Shown: piece by piece, positions 52,017-60,192 of the stretch
How the letters are laid out: the number at the start of each line of letters is the position of its first letter
Position numbering within the stretch: position 1 is the first letter of the stretch
Source: Pseudomonas pisciculturae
GTDB lineage: Bacteria; Pseudomonadota; Gammaproteobacteria; Pseudomonadales; Pseudomonadaceae
Direction of reading: 5' to 3'
Assembly (NCBI RefSeq): GCF_015461805.1
Contig: NZ_JACVZE010000008.1
Location: 186,001-250,000 of the forward strand
Length of the DNA: 64,000 bases
Program-made: the position numbers and the translations under genes
Notes under the pieces: generated by a model
Told to the model about the DNA's origin: nothing
Database searches by the model: none
What the model saw: the letters and a program-made list of their open reading frames with translations, nothing else

Positions 52017-52622
52017 ATGAAAGTGCTCAGCCCCTCAGCGGGAAGAATTTGCGACATTGCCTTGGTGCATTTCGCAGAGCGAGGCTACGACGCGTCCTCA
52101 CTCAACGACATCGCCGTGCTGGCGGGGATGCGCAAGCCTTCGTTGTATGCGCACTTCAAAAGCAAGGATGACCTGTTCAGCGCGGCGCTGGATTTGGCGT
52201 TGGCGACCGAACGCCAATACCTCGAGCAACAGTTTGCGGTGACTGCCAGCGCTTCGGTTGGCCTCGACACGCTGTACACCGACGATCTTGCGCAGCGCTA
52301 TGAGCATTCAGCGGCGCTGCGCTTTCTGCTGCGTACCGCGTTTTTTCCGCCTGCCGAACTCAAAGGCCAGGTGAGTGCAGGGTTTGAAGCTTATCTCGAA
52401 CGCATGCACGAACTGTTTGGCGTCAGCCTCAAGGCCAAGTACCCGACGCTGAATGCCACCGACCTTGGGATATTCCAGGATGCGTACATCGGGCTGATTG
52501 ATAGCCTGCACGTCGAGCTGATCTACGGTAACGAGTCAACCTACCGTCGCCGCGTCGCTGCGTTGTGGCGAATCCTGGGGGACTCCATTGCACTGGCGGC
52601 TGGCGCGGTAGCCCATGGATAA
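52017..52622 (+). CDS. TetR/AcrR-family transcriptional repressor
   Basis: 201 residues. The N-terminal helix-turn-helix (ICDIALVHFAERGYDASSLNDIAVLAGMRKPSLYAHFKSKDDLFSAALDLAL) is a standard TetR domain; the C-terminal effector part has no named match. It sits 27 bases after the MFS gene in an operon, and the palindrome at 50733-50748 is its likely operator. It should respond to whatever the pump exports. Confidence 0.9.
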   Translation: MKVLSPSAGRICDIALVHFAERGYDASSLNDIAVLAGMRKPSLYAHFKSKDDLFSAALDLALATERQYLEQQFAVTASASVGLDTLYTDDLAQRYEHSAALRFLLRTAFFPPAELKGQVSAGFEAYLERMHELFGVSLKAKYPTLNATDLGIFQDAYIGLIDSLHVELIYGNESTYRRRVAALWRILGDSIALAAGAVAHG

Positions 52623-52947
52623 GGAGGTAGTTGGCCAGTGTGGCAGTGTCGTTACTGTAAGCGAGGGCACCTGACCTAATGTAAGCCCGTTGGGTGACCG
52701 CTTGCTTAACGGGCGCATGCGCAGTGTGGTCCAACTATATAGCCGCATTAAATTTGTGGCTTTGTTGATGAGCTTTTACTCGTCATCTTTTTGTTTTTTC
52801 ACTATTATCGTTCGTCTGCGAACTCAAGGAAGAGCGGTTGAGCGCCTTGAGGCTGGTAGAAAATTTACACTCGATCATTGAATGAGTTGTTACTTTTACC
52901 CAGAACCTAACGACTCAGCCAACCGTAATTACTTCTTGGTGGAACCG
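52623..52947. other. Intergenic stretch with a possible terminator
   Basis: 325 bases after the TetR gene. At 52767-52799 a short GATGA/TCATC stem is followed by a T-rich run (TTTTTGTTTTTT) that may terminate the MFS-TetR transcript. The rest shows no recognisable feature. The base composition here is more A/T-rich than in the catabolic genes upstream. Confidence 0.45.
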
Positions 52948-53445
52948 ATGGATAAAATGTGTGGCATCGTTGTAGTGGTAGGGCTTGCCCTCTCGGGATG
53001 CGTTACAAAAACGCCAGAAAAACCTAACGTGGCTCCACCTCCCGCCGTCGTCCATGAAGCACCACCTGAAGTCGCACCTTCGACACCAGAAAATTATACT
53101 GTGCGATATGAGGGTGCACCTGCGAACGCAAGTGCTCACGCCCCAACGCCTGTCTCTGCGCAGGCCGCCGAGTCTGAATCCGACACGAACTTGAACCAAA
53201 ATCGTGCTGAGCAGTGCCGTAAAGAGCTGGATGTTTTGAAGATTTACAGCAAAGCGTCTTACACTAAGTACGACACGGAATACCAAGCGATTGCCGTCAA
53301 GACGGCTAAATATATGGAAATCAAAGACTCGTTAGGTCCTGATCTGAACTATATGGTTATGCCCGCTTATCAATTTCAGATTCGTGAGTTCTGCTTCCGG
53401 GTCAAGACCCGTCTCTCGGAGCTTGTGCTTCGCCAAGCCAAATAA
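52948..53445 (+). CDS. Hypothetical lipoprotein
   Basis: 165 residues. A short N-terminal segment (MDKMCGIVVVVGLALSGCV) ends in a lipobox (LSGC), so it is probably lipidated at about residue 18. A proline-rich linker (KPNVAPPPAVVHEAPPEVAPSTPENY) and an alanine-rich stretch lead to a helical C-terminal domain (RAEQCRKELDVLKIYSKASYTKYDTEYQAIAVKTAKYMEIKDSL). The family is not recognised. The start is set to place the signal peptide at the N-terminus; the frame opens 22 codons earlier. Confidence 0.65.
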   Translation: MDKMCGIVVVVGLALSGCVTKTPEKPNVAPPPAVVHEAPPEVAPSTPENYTVRYEGAPANASAHAPTPVSAQAAESESDTNLNQNRAEQCRKELDVLKIYSKASYTKYDTEYQAIAVKTAKYMEIKDSLGPDLNYMVMPAYQFQIREFCFRVKTRLSELVLRQAK

Positions 53446-53493
53446 AGATTTCACGTTCGGGTGAGTCTTTTGCCGGTTAAGGCAGCGCTGAAA

Positions 53494-53561
53494 GGCTTCC
53501 CGTCAAAGTTCAAACAAAGGCCCCGCACTGGCGGGGCTTTTTATTTCTGGGGTTTGGGTAG
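53494..53561 (+). repeat. Direct repeat, right copy: degenerate tRNA-Ser 3' end plus terminator
   Basis: 68 bases, about 85 percent identical to 29171-29239 in the same orientation. It includes GGCTTCCCGTCA in place of the tRNA end GGTTTCCCGCCA, the terminator stem GGCCCCGC/GCGGGGC and an exact TTTCTGGGGTTTGGGTAG. The rest of the tRNA is not present upstream, so only the 3' end was copied or kept. The stem followed by TTTTT should still terminate transcription after the lipoprotein gene. Confidence 0.75.
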
Positions 53562-53692
53562 TACATTGACTCACGGAAGGCTCTAGACCGGGGCTTTTGA
53601 TGCATTTCGGAGCTACGTAAAGGTTGACGTGATGGCCCTAAGCCATGATCATTCCGGCCTGCCGTTTCGGCATGCCATGGATGAGTAGGTAA

Positions 53693-54166
53693 ATGGGTAC
53701 CAAAGTTTTCGAGGGAAATATCTCTCGTACTAGCAACGCAATCATTGTTAACGGTCGACTAACGAAATACGAGTTCATCGAGATCGGTGGGCAGCGAGTG
53801 ATGAAAGTACAGGCAGATTCCCTTCTGGATACTTTCATCAAAGTCGGGGATGACGTAGGCCTGTCGTGCGTCAAAGTGATGGGCGGCGTACACAAGGTTT
53901 GCGCGGTGCGGGAGTCCGATGGCCGCATCACAAAAATGGAAGGGTCTGTACCGGTTCTCGCCGCGATTGTAGCGTTTGGTCTTTGGGTGTTCTTGCTCGC
54001 CTTCATTTTTATGTTTGCGGTGTTCTTTATGCCAACGGCCTTGGCAATCTTGCTTTGGCTCGGGCTTCCTGCGCTGTTTGCGTATTTCCATACCGTTGAC
54101 TATTTCAAAGCGCGAAATGCGTTCGACGATGTCTCGCCGAAGGCAGCCCCCACTAAAGAGTGGTAG
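53693..54166 (+). CDS. Hypothetical membrane protein
   Basis: 157 residues. An N-terminal ~85-residue soluble part (GTKVFEGNISRTSNAIIVNGRLTKYEFIEIGGQRVMKVQADSLL) precedes two membrane helices (VLAAIVAFGLWVFLLAFIFMFAVFF and ALAILLWLGLPALFAYF). No known domain is recognised. GTAGG lies a few bases before the ATG. It is the first gene to the right of the degenerate tRNA repeat. Confidence 0.65.
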   Translation: MGTKVFEGNISRTSNAIIVNGRLTKYEFIEIGGQRVMKVQADSLLDTFIKVGDDVGLSCVKVMGGVHKVCAVRESDGRITKMEGSVPVLAAIVAFGLWVFLLAFIFMFAVFFMPTALAILLWLGLPALFAYFHTVDYFKARNAFDDVSPKAAPTKEW

Positions 54167-54331
54167 CCCGCTCGTGACACTGGGGGCGCAGATGCTTTTG
54201 GTTTGTGCATCGCGCCCTCGGTGCTCTGCCCGGCTGTTGAGCCGGTTTTTTTCGCCTCAAATTTGCATTGCTGGGCACTACTGTCTGGGAGAACTGCTAC
54301 CGTTTACGCTGCAGTTTTTGGAGCCTGCCGG

Positions 54332-54964
54332 ATGAATCGTCACCCTCCACCTGACCTTGTCGCAACGACACCCGCTGAGCCATGTACTGAAAGCCCTCCC
54401 GCTCACCCACCTATTTGGCACTACGGCCCGGATATACCGATTATTGGCAGCAATGGCATGGGTGTTTTTGGTTTCTACCTTGCGCTGCTCTTGCTGTTAC
54501 CCGGTTATGGGCTGGCGATGTTGCTCATGGGTGGGCTTGATGCGATGCAAGGTGCTACGCCCGGCACCGGGCCAGGCGTTACCGCATCGTTGTTCATCCT
54601 GCCGTTGATTGGCAGTGCCGTGCTCACGGGGGTGTTCTTTGCGTGGTTTGCCTCTGCACCTCAGGTGCAGGCCTTCACGTTTGACGCAAACCAGCAATTG
54701 CTGACCCTTACGGTCACGCGGCGCGGCCGTAAGCCCACCGAAGTGCGCGTGGCATTTGACGACATCCTCTACATCCGCCCCTACGTAGTTTTCAGTTCTG
54801 ACCGCAATGGTCATTTTCGTGTCGTTTATCAGGGGCCGAACGGGAAAGTTTTCGAGTATGAATTAGGTGACGGTACTTCTCTGAAAAATCTGGAGTTTCA
54901 TGCGCAGTGGTTTCGGGGAATGATGGGTGATCGGGTGCACGAGCTATTGAATCTGGACAAGTGA
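54332..54964 (+). CDS. Hypothetical membrane protein
   Basis: 210 residues. A proline-rich N-terminus (NRHPPPDLVATTPAEPC) leads to two membrane helices (GVFGFYLALLLLLPGYGLAMLLMGG and LFILPLIGSAVLTGVFFAWFA) and a soluble beta-rich C-terminal domain (FTFDANQQLLTLTVTRRGRKPTEVRVAFDDILYIRPYVVFSSDRNG). It is not a recognised family. TTGGAG lies eight bases before the ATG, which selects this start over a longer frame. Confidence 0.68.
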   Translation: MNRHPPPDLVATTPAEPCTESPPAHPPIWHYGPDIPIIGSNGMGVFGFYLALLLLLPGYGLAMLLMGGLDAMQGATPGTGPGVTASLFILPLIGSAVLTGVFFAWFASAPQVQAFTFDANQQLLTLTVTRRGRKPTEVRVAFDDILYIRPYVVFSSDRNGHFRVVYQGPNGKVFEYELGDGTSLKNLEFHAQWFRGMMGDRVHELLNLDK

Positions 54965-54995
54965 GAGTGGCCAAACCCTCTCGCCACTCAATGCA

Positions 54996-55024
54996 TCGCT
55001 CGGCCCTGTTACGGGGCCGAGCGA
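54996..55024. terminator. Strong hairpin between convergent genes
   Basis: An eleven-base-pair perfect stem (TCGCTCGGCCC/GGGCCGAGCGA) with a seven-base loop. It sits between the stops of two convergent genes and a smaller seven-base hairpin precedes it at 54965-54989. Neither strand has a U-run, so termination may be rho-assisted. Confidence 0.55.
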
Positions 55025-55031
55025 CAGTTCA

Positions 55032-55463
55032 TCAATGCCGTTTGTTCTTGTGTTTGTGCTTGTTGTTGCCCTTGTGTTTTTTACCGTCAGAACGATGATT
55101 GCTCTCATCATCCGCCAGGTTATTGCCCAGCGCGCCACCTGCGGCACCGCCCAGGCCAGCGCCGATCGTCGAGCCGGTTGTGCCGCCCAGGCGATTGCCT
55201 ATCAACGATCCGCCAGCGGAGCCGACCCCGCCGCCTATCGCAGCTTCTGCGCGATTACCCTTTTGAGCACCGACTGCTCCGCCTGCGGCACCGCCCAAGC
55301 CTGCGCCAACCGCTGCTCCGGTTGAGCCGCCGAGCTGTTGGCCGACGATATTGCCAAGTGCACCACCAACGCCGCCTCCGAGAGCGGCGGTACCGTCTCC
55401 GGCAGCCATCGCTCCTTGGGAAATCAGGGCGCCCAGAACCAGGGCGGGTAGTGTCATTTTCAT
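55032..55463 (-). CDS. Glycine-zipper secreted protein with basic His/Lys tail
   Basis: 143 residues: a signal peptide (MKMTLPALVLGALISQGAMA), then about 90 residues of glycine-zipper repeats (GGGVGGALGNIVGQQLGG, AAVGAGLGGAAGGAVGAQKG, GGGVGSAGGSLIGNRLGG, TIGAGLGGAAGGALGN), then a basic tail of Lys, His and Asn (GKKHKGNNKHKHKNKRH). Glycine zippers insert into or assemble on membranes, and the histidines could bind metal. It may act in the outer membrane or periplasm; function is unknown. Confidence 0.82.
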   Translation of the reverse strand: MKMTLPALVLGALISQGAMAAGDGTAALGGGVGGALGNIVGQQLGGSTGAAVGAGLGGAAGGAVGAQKGNRAEAAIGGGVGSAGGSLIGNRLGGTTGSTIGAGLGGAAGGALGNNLADDESNHRSDGKKHKGNNKHKHKNKRH

Positions 55464-55697
55464 GGGGTGAACCTCTATGGGTTGTCAGCAGGCGCTCACG
55501 ATTTGAAGTACGCCTGGTATTAGGATTGAAACAAAAGCTCGAAGTTCTTCGCGCAGGGTACCCTGAGGCAAGGGGTTGTAACAAAGTGTGGCGCGATCAG
55601 CCCGGCCGTAGTTGTTCGTACTCCGCACTCAAACGTATGATCAGACCGAGCGATCTAACCTGGTCGCTCAGACTCCCCCCTTTTGAAGGACATGAGC

Positions 55698-55859
55698 ATG
55701 CAAAAGCACTTCGGTAATTCTGGCTTGTTCAAGGCTGCTTCGTATCACTGCGATGAAACCATGGGCTGCGGCATCGCTGCCTGGGTATTGAAAAACAGTG
55801 CGTTGAATACGAAGGAGTTTTTGATATGTCCAAAGAACTACTCGGAGTTTCTGCTCTAG
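55698..55859 (+). CDS. Possible small protein overlapping the next gene
   Basis: 53 codons (MQKHFGNSGLFKAASYHCDE ... ending EFLL). GAAGGA lies seven bases before the ATG, a good ribosome site. It overlaps the following gene in another frame by 34 bases. No homologue is recognised, and the length is too short for codon-use support, so it could be fortuitous. The flanking 55464-55697 holds nothing recognisable. Confidence 0.3.
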   Translation: MQKHFGNSGLFKAASYHCDETMGCGIAAWVLKNSALNTKEFLICPKNYSEFLL

Positions 55860-56182
55860 GGTTGATGATAATCGGTGAGTTTTGTGCAATTTACAGTGAG
55901 GTGGTAACCGCCCGGTTGGCTCAAGCGGGCGACGGCTCATTGCAGGCGTTCATCATGCCTGTGTTGGTGATGTGTTTCGCAGGCTTTTGTCTGCTGGGCG
56001 CTTATTGGCTGGGGTATCTGGCGGTCGGTGATATCTGGGTAGTCACGGTCGTTTCCGTCACCTCGTTACTGCTGCTGGAGCCTGTCGTGATCTGGGTGCT
56101 GTTCCATGAAGTACCCGGCCGAGGCGCATTGATCGGCTTTTGCCTGGGCGCTTTGGGAATGCTCGCGACGGTCTTGCTGTAG
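55826..56182 (+). CDS. Small four-helix membrane protein (EamA/SMR-like)
   Basis: 118 residues with four hydrophobic segments, e.g. LGVSALGLMIIGEFCAIYSEV, FIMPVLVMCFAGFCLLGAYWLGYL, VTVVSVTSLLLLEPVVIWVLF and GALIGFCLGALGMLATVLL. The end resembles the helix-turn of EamA/SMR transporters (EPVVIWVLFHEVPGRGALIGFCLGALGM), so a small-molecule transporter is possible. GAAGGAG sits upstream of the ATG. Neighbours give no substrate hint. Confidence 0.7.
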   Translation: MSKELLGVSALGLMIIGEFCAIYSEVVTARLAQAGDGSLQAFIMPVLVMCFAGFCLLGAYWLGYLAVGDIWVVTVVSVTSLLLLEPVVIWVLFHEVPGRGALIGFCLGALGMLATVLL

Positions 56183-56633
56183 TTGCACGTTCTGGTCCGG
56201 CACTCAACTGTCGGGCCAGATTATGGACTTATAACGGGCGATACCTCACACCACCGCACCTGCGGCCGAATTTAAAAACACCAGCAGTGGCCTTTCACTC
56301 AGCAAAAAAGCTGAGCCACCGAAAGCAAGCAAATAACCTGGACGACTATTTGCGCTCGAATCGGATGTTTCATTGCTGTCACCCTCATGGCAGCGGACGG
56401 TAATGCTGTCGTCTGCGACTTTGAGAGCCGCAATCACCCGTAACACACGCCGCTGCACCCTTCAGTATAGGCGCTAAAACGAATTGTTCACGTTTGGCCC
56501 GCTGTAACGGTGCGACGGTACCGGTTTGTAACAATCTGCCCGCCTGCACCGCACTTTTTTTCATTTCTCCGATCTATCCTTGTCCCAGCCCCGCCGATCC
56601 CCTGCGTGGCCAGACAAACCAGATCGGGTGCCG
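56183..56633. other. 450-base gap without a supported gene
   Basis: Minus-strand frame 56246-56458 is open for 70 codons but shows neither a ribosome site nor a family. The stretch should hold the promoter of the next gene; I see no clear palindrome or terminator in it. Confidence 0.4.
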
Positions 56634-57383
56634 ATGGATCGCGCGTTTCCTTTTTCAACCCTACTACGGGTGCGTTGGCCGCTGTTGCTGGCCGCGGCTT
56701 TGATGCTGTGTACCGGTGGCTGCACCCAGCAACAGGGGCGGGATATCGCCAAGCAGTTCAGCAATGGCAAGCCCGATGAGTTCTTCCAGACCAGCGTCGA
56801 CCGCATGGCTACCCTGAGCATGCAAGATAACCTGCAAAGCCTGTATCTGCTGATGAACAAGCTCTATCTGCGCAACCCTAACCAATGGCGCCAGTCCGGT
56901 TCTCCAGATGCGGTCACGGCTGCACGGGAAATTCGCCAGGCCATTGAACAACGTCGATCCTTGCCTGCTCTTGGCGATCGTCGCGACCTCGCGGCGCTGA
57001 GTTATTCGTTGAGCCCGGAGTTCAAGGGGGACCGCGTCGGCGCGTTTATCTATGCGATCGGCAGCATGTTGGTAACCGCCCACGGTGGGCGAACCCAGTT
57101 CTATATGACTGACTCGATCAACCCCCAGTTCGTGAGCAACGCTGCGCGCAATATTGAAAAAGCCACTTGGCTGCTGAGCAAACGCCAGGATGCCAATGGC
57201 GTGCTGTTGCTGTTCTCCAACGAAATTTCGGAGGAGGGCAGTAACCTCAGTTTCGCGGTCGAGTTTGGCAAGATCGTGGCGCGCCTCGACCTGTTGACCC
57301 AGTTGCTCGACGAACGCTACCGGCGCATTGGGCTTAACTATGCGCAGAGCCTGTTGCTGATGAATTTCCTGCCGGTGCAATGA
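56634..57383 (+). CDS. Hypothetical exported protein, probable lipoprotein
   Basis: 249 residues. The N-terminal hydrophobic stretch (LLRVRWPLLLAAALMLCTGGC) ends near a cysteine in an atypical lipobox, so it is exported and perhaps lipidated. The rest is helical (DNLQSLYLLMNKLYLRNPNQWRQSG, SNAARNIEKATWLLSKRQDANGVLLLFSNEI, GKIVARLDLLTQLLDERYRRIGLNYAQSLL). I do not recognise the family. Start is taken at the ATG giving MDRAFPFS; the frame opens 18 codons earlier. Confidence 0.68.
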   Translation: MDRAFPFSTLLRVRWPLLLAAALMLCTGGCTQQQGRDIAKQFSNGKPDEFFQTSVDRMATLSMQDNLQSLYLLMNKLYLRNPNQWRQSGSPDAVTAAREIRQAIEQRRSLPALGDRRDLAALSYSLSPEFKGDRVGAFIYAIGSMLVTAHGGRTQFYMTDSINPQFVSNAARNIEKATWLLSKRQDANGVLLLFSNEISEEGSNLSFAVEFGKIVARLDLLTQLLDERYRRIGLNYAQSLLLMNFLPVQ

Positions 57384-57521
57384 GTGCGCGCCTCGGGCCA
57401 GCCCCATTGGTGCGGCGTTTCTCTTTCCTATGTAGGACGCGGCCTATCTTGCCTCTTGATGCTTGAAACACCTTCGGGTCATCAATAGCCTCGGATTTTT
57501 CCGAAAAGTCGAGGCCTCTAT

Positions 57522-57791
57522 ATGGGTAAGCGAAAAACGGTTTGGCCCACTGATCGTGAAATCCGTCTACGCTTTATCCTTTTCGCCGTGATTGATGCTG
57601 CGAGTGCCCAGGGCGTAGCGTCTGAGTTGTTGTTGGCAGCGAACGCGCTGTTGCGCGATTCGCCCACTGAGGCGCAATTGCTCGGCGCCCTGGGTGACAT
57701 TCTGAGCGCCGATGAAATGTACGGTTTCAGGTTTACGCCCGGCTCTGAAGCAGAAGAGTTCATGCAAGCGCTGGAAATATCAGCCGACTAG
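57522..57791 (+). CDS. Small hypothetical protein
   Basis: 89 residues, acidic and helical, without signal peptide or recognised family (TVWPTDREIRLRFILFAVIDAASAQGVASELLLAANALL). GAGG lies eight bases before the ATG. The codon use looks like that of the neighbours, which favours a real gene. It stands alone. Confidence 0.55.
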   Translation: MGKRKTVWPTDREIRLRFILFAVIDAASAQGVASELLLAANALLRDSPTEAQLLGALGDILSADEMYGFRFTPGSEAEEFMQALEISAD

Positions 57792-58141
57792 ATTCATCCC
57801 CATTCCTCCGCTTGTGCGCTCAATGGAAGTCGTCCTTACGGCTGCTGCTCCCTGAAAGCGCAATTCCCCTCTCAGCCTATGCCACTTCCGTCTACGACTG
57901 AGCATCTCAAAAACGACGCGATACGTTTCTATAACCGACCTGTGCTCTTAGCGTCGGTTCTCTGTAACTCTATGAATTTAAACAACTTAATCTTATTAAT
58001 ATTGTGTTTTGTGTGAATTCTATATGTATACAGAGAAAATACATTCTATTGACCGACACTTTTGCCCATGCGAATCTCAATCCCACAGGCAGCCTTTACC
58101 GGGGCTTGAAACTAAAAAAACAACGTAGAGCGAGGCGCGCC
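57792..58141. other. A/T-rich leader before the ABC transporter genes
   Basis: 350 bases with no gene. The last 150 are strongly A/T-rich (e.g. AATTTAAACAACTTAATC) and should contain the promoter for the transporter. A weak candidate is TTGTGT at 58002 with TATGTA about 15 bases further on. No regulator site is recognised with confidence. Confidence 0.45.
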
Positions 58142-58990
58142 ATGAAGACATTTTGGAAGACCGTTTGTGCGGTTGCGTTAGTGGGTGTGGTTGCGCTTCC
58201 GGTCCAGGCCGAAGAAAAAACCATCACCGTTGGCACCATGTCCTGGGAAGACCTGACGCCGATTACCGGCATTACCAAAAAGGTGTTGGAGAACGCCGGT
58301 TACACCGTAAAAGTGGTGGAGTTCTCCGAGATTGGCATCGCTTACGCCGCGCTGACCAAGGGTGACGTGCAAGTCCTGGCGTCGCAGACCGATTACGCGA
58401 CCCAGGATTACTGGAACAAAAACAAGAACCGCCTGGAAAAACTCTCGCCGGTGTCCTACGGCTTGTACCAGGCCATTGCTGTTCCGAAGTACGTGGATAT
58501 CGATTCGCTGGAACAACTCAACGATAACGCCGACAAGTTCAGCGGCAAGATCATCGGCATCGAGCCCGGCTCAGGCTTGATGAGCGACGCCAACAAAGCC
58601 GTCAAGGACTATGGCCTCAAGCTGCAACTGCTTGAAGGCAGTACCGCCGCCATGACCGCTGCACTCAAGTCCGCCGTCGACCGCAAAGAATGGGTGGCCG
58701 TGACTATCTGGGAGCCGTCCTGGATGGCCCAGAAGTTCGACCTCAAGTTCCTCAAAGACCCCAAGGGCTCCTTCGCACCTCCTCAGGCTTACTACTGGAT
58801 CGGGCATAAAGGCTTCACCGCTGAATACCCCCATGCCCGTGAAGTCATCGCCAGCGTGTACGTGCCCCTGGCCGATATCACCGCCATCAACGGTGTCGTC
58901 AAAGACGGCAAAACCATGGATGAGGCCGTCAACGGTTGGGCCGCCAGTCATGCCGACTTGATGAAGCGCTGGGCCAATATCAAACAATAA
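58142..58990 (+). CDS. Glycine-betaine/quaternary-amine ABC transporter substrate-binding protein
   Basis: 282 residues with a cleavable signal peptide (MKTFWKTVCAVALVGVVALPVQA). The mature part fits the OpuAC/ProX-type fold (TITVGTMSWEDLTPITGITKKVLENAGYTVKVVEF ... GKIIGIEPGSGLMSDANKAVKDYGL). Several aromatic residues (Trp31-type positions, WEPSWMAQKF, YYWIGHKG) could form the aromatic cage for a trimethylammonium group. The ligand, whether betaine, choline, carnitine or another, cannot be decided. The start is the ATG at 58142. Its ATP-binding and permease genes follow on the same strand. Confidence 0.87.
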   Translation: MKTFWKTVCAVALVGVVALPVQAEEKTITVGTMSWEDLTPITGITKKVLENAGYTVKVVEFSEIGIAYAALTKGDVQVLASQTDYATQDYWNKNKNRLEKLSPVSYGLYQAIAVPKYVDIDSLEQLNDNADKFSGKIIGIEPGSGLMSDANKAVKDYGLKLQLLEGSTAAMTAALKSAVDRKEWVAVTIWEPSWMAQKFDLKFLKDPKGSFAPPQAYYWIGHKGFTAEYPHAREVIASVYVPLADITAINGVVKDGKTMDEAVNGWAASHADLMKRWANIKQ

Positions 58991-59079
58991 GCATCGATCT
59001 TTTTTTGCCACTGCCAGGTTCGAATAACACGTTCTGATCAATTAGAAAAACCAGCCCGACTGGTTCAATAGGCTTAGCA

Positions 59080-60192
59080 ATGACAACGGTCAAAATAGAC
59101 ACCAACGAAGTGCTTGTGGATTGCCAGTCGGTCTGGAAAATCTTCGGTCAGAACGCCAAGGCGGCGATGGAGGCGGTGGTCCACCAGGGCCTGGGCAAAA
59201 CCCAGGTTTTGCAGGATTTCAGCTGCGTGGTCGGCGTGTCGGATGTGAGCCTGCAGGTTCGCCGCGGTGAAATCTTTTGCATCATGGGCTTGTCCGGCAG
59301 TGGCAAATCAACCCTGATCAGGTTGCTCAATAAATTGATTACACCCAGCGCCGGCAAGGTGCTGGTCAAGGGCAAGGACCTGTCCGCGTTATCGCCTGCG
59401 CAGTTGCGCGATGTGCGGGCAAAAAACATCGGTATGGTGTTTCAGAGCGTAGCGCTGCTGCCTAATCGCACGGTGCTGGAAAACACCGCCTTCGGCCTGG
59501 AAGTGCAGGGCGTGGGCAAGGCTGAACGCTACAAAGTGGCGGAACGTGCATTGGCCAAGGTCGGCTTGACCGACTGGGCTTCGCGCTACCCTAGCGAACT
59601 GTCTGGCGGTATGCAGCAACGGGTTGGACTGGCGCGAGCGCTCACTGCCGACCCAGAAATTATCCTGATGGACGAGCCGTTCAGCGCGCTCGACCCGTTG
59701 ATCCGCCGCCAATTGCAGGACGAATTCCGCCAGCTCACCAAAGAATTGGGCAAGTCCGCCGTGTTTATCACCCACGACCTGGAAGAGGCGATTCGTATCG
59801 GTGATCGCATCGCCATCATGAAGGATGGGGTGATTATCCAGGTCGGCACCGCCGAAGAGATCGTGTTGAACCCGGCGGATGACTACGTCGCCGAATTCGT
59901 CGCCGGCATTTCACGCCTACACCTGGTCAAGGCCCATTCGGTAATGACGCCCGTAGCGGTGTACGCTCAAGCCTTCCCGCTGTGCGATTTCAACCGGCTG
60001 AACCAGACCTCACCCGACACTGATATCGATGCGCTTATCGGCCTGACCATAAATGCCGAGCTTGAACCGCTGGCAGTGGTCGAGCACGGCGTGGTGGTCG
60101 GTATCATCACCGCTAAAGACTTGTTGCGCGGCGTCCAGGGTATCCCCAACGATGCTCACGCCGTCGCCCCTGTGCTGGAGACCTCGCCATGA
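59080..60192 (+). CDS. Glycine-betaine-type ABC transporter ATP-binding protein with CBS-like tail
   Basis: 370 residues of the OpuAA/ProV family. The family-specific N-terminal segment (VDCQSVWKIFGQNAKAAMEAV), Walker A GLSGSGKST, signature LSGGMQQRVGLARAL, Walker B IILMDEPFSALDPL and H-loop VFITHDLEEAI are all present. After residue ~270 comes a CBS-like regulatory part (AHSVMTPVAVYAQAFPLCD ... LEPLAVVEHGVVVGIITAKDLLRGV). It energises the two permeases, and its stop overlaps the first permease start by four bases. Confidence 0.93.
   Translation: MTTVKIDTNEVLVDCQSVWKIFGQNAKAAMEAVVHQGLGKTQVLQDFSCVVGVSDVSLQVRRGEIFCIMGLSGSGKSTLIRLLNKLITPSAGKVLVKGKDLSALSPAQLRDVRAKNIGMVFQSVALLPNRTVLENTAFGLEVQGVGKAERYKVAERALAKVGLTDWASRYPSELSGGMQQRVGLARALTADPEIILMDEPFSALDPLIRRQLQDEFRQLTKELGKSAVFITHDLEEAIRIGDRIAIMKDGVIIQVGTAEEIVLNPADDYVAEFVAGISRLHLVKAHSVMTPVAVYAQAFPLCDFNRLNQTSPDTDIDALIGLTINAELEPLAVVEHGVVVGIITAKDLLRGVQGIPNDAHAVAPVLETSP

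Noticed and set aside
29092..53561. Active integrative element or prophage at tRNA-Ser
   Set aside because: No integrase, excisionase, transposase or phage structural gene occurs between the repeats. Only an old or inactive boundary can be argued.
56246..56458. 70-codon minus-strand frame in the 56.2-56.6 kb gap
   Set aside because: No ribosome site or family; the codon pattern does not stand out from the surrounding non-coding DNA.
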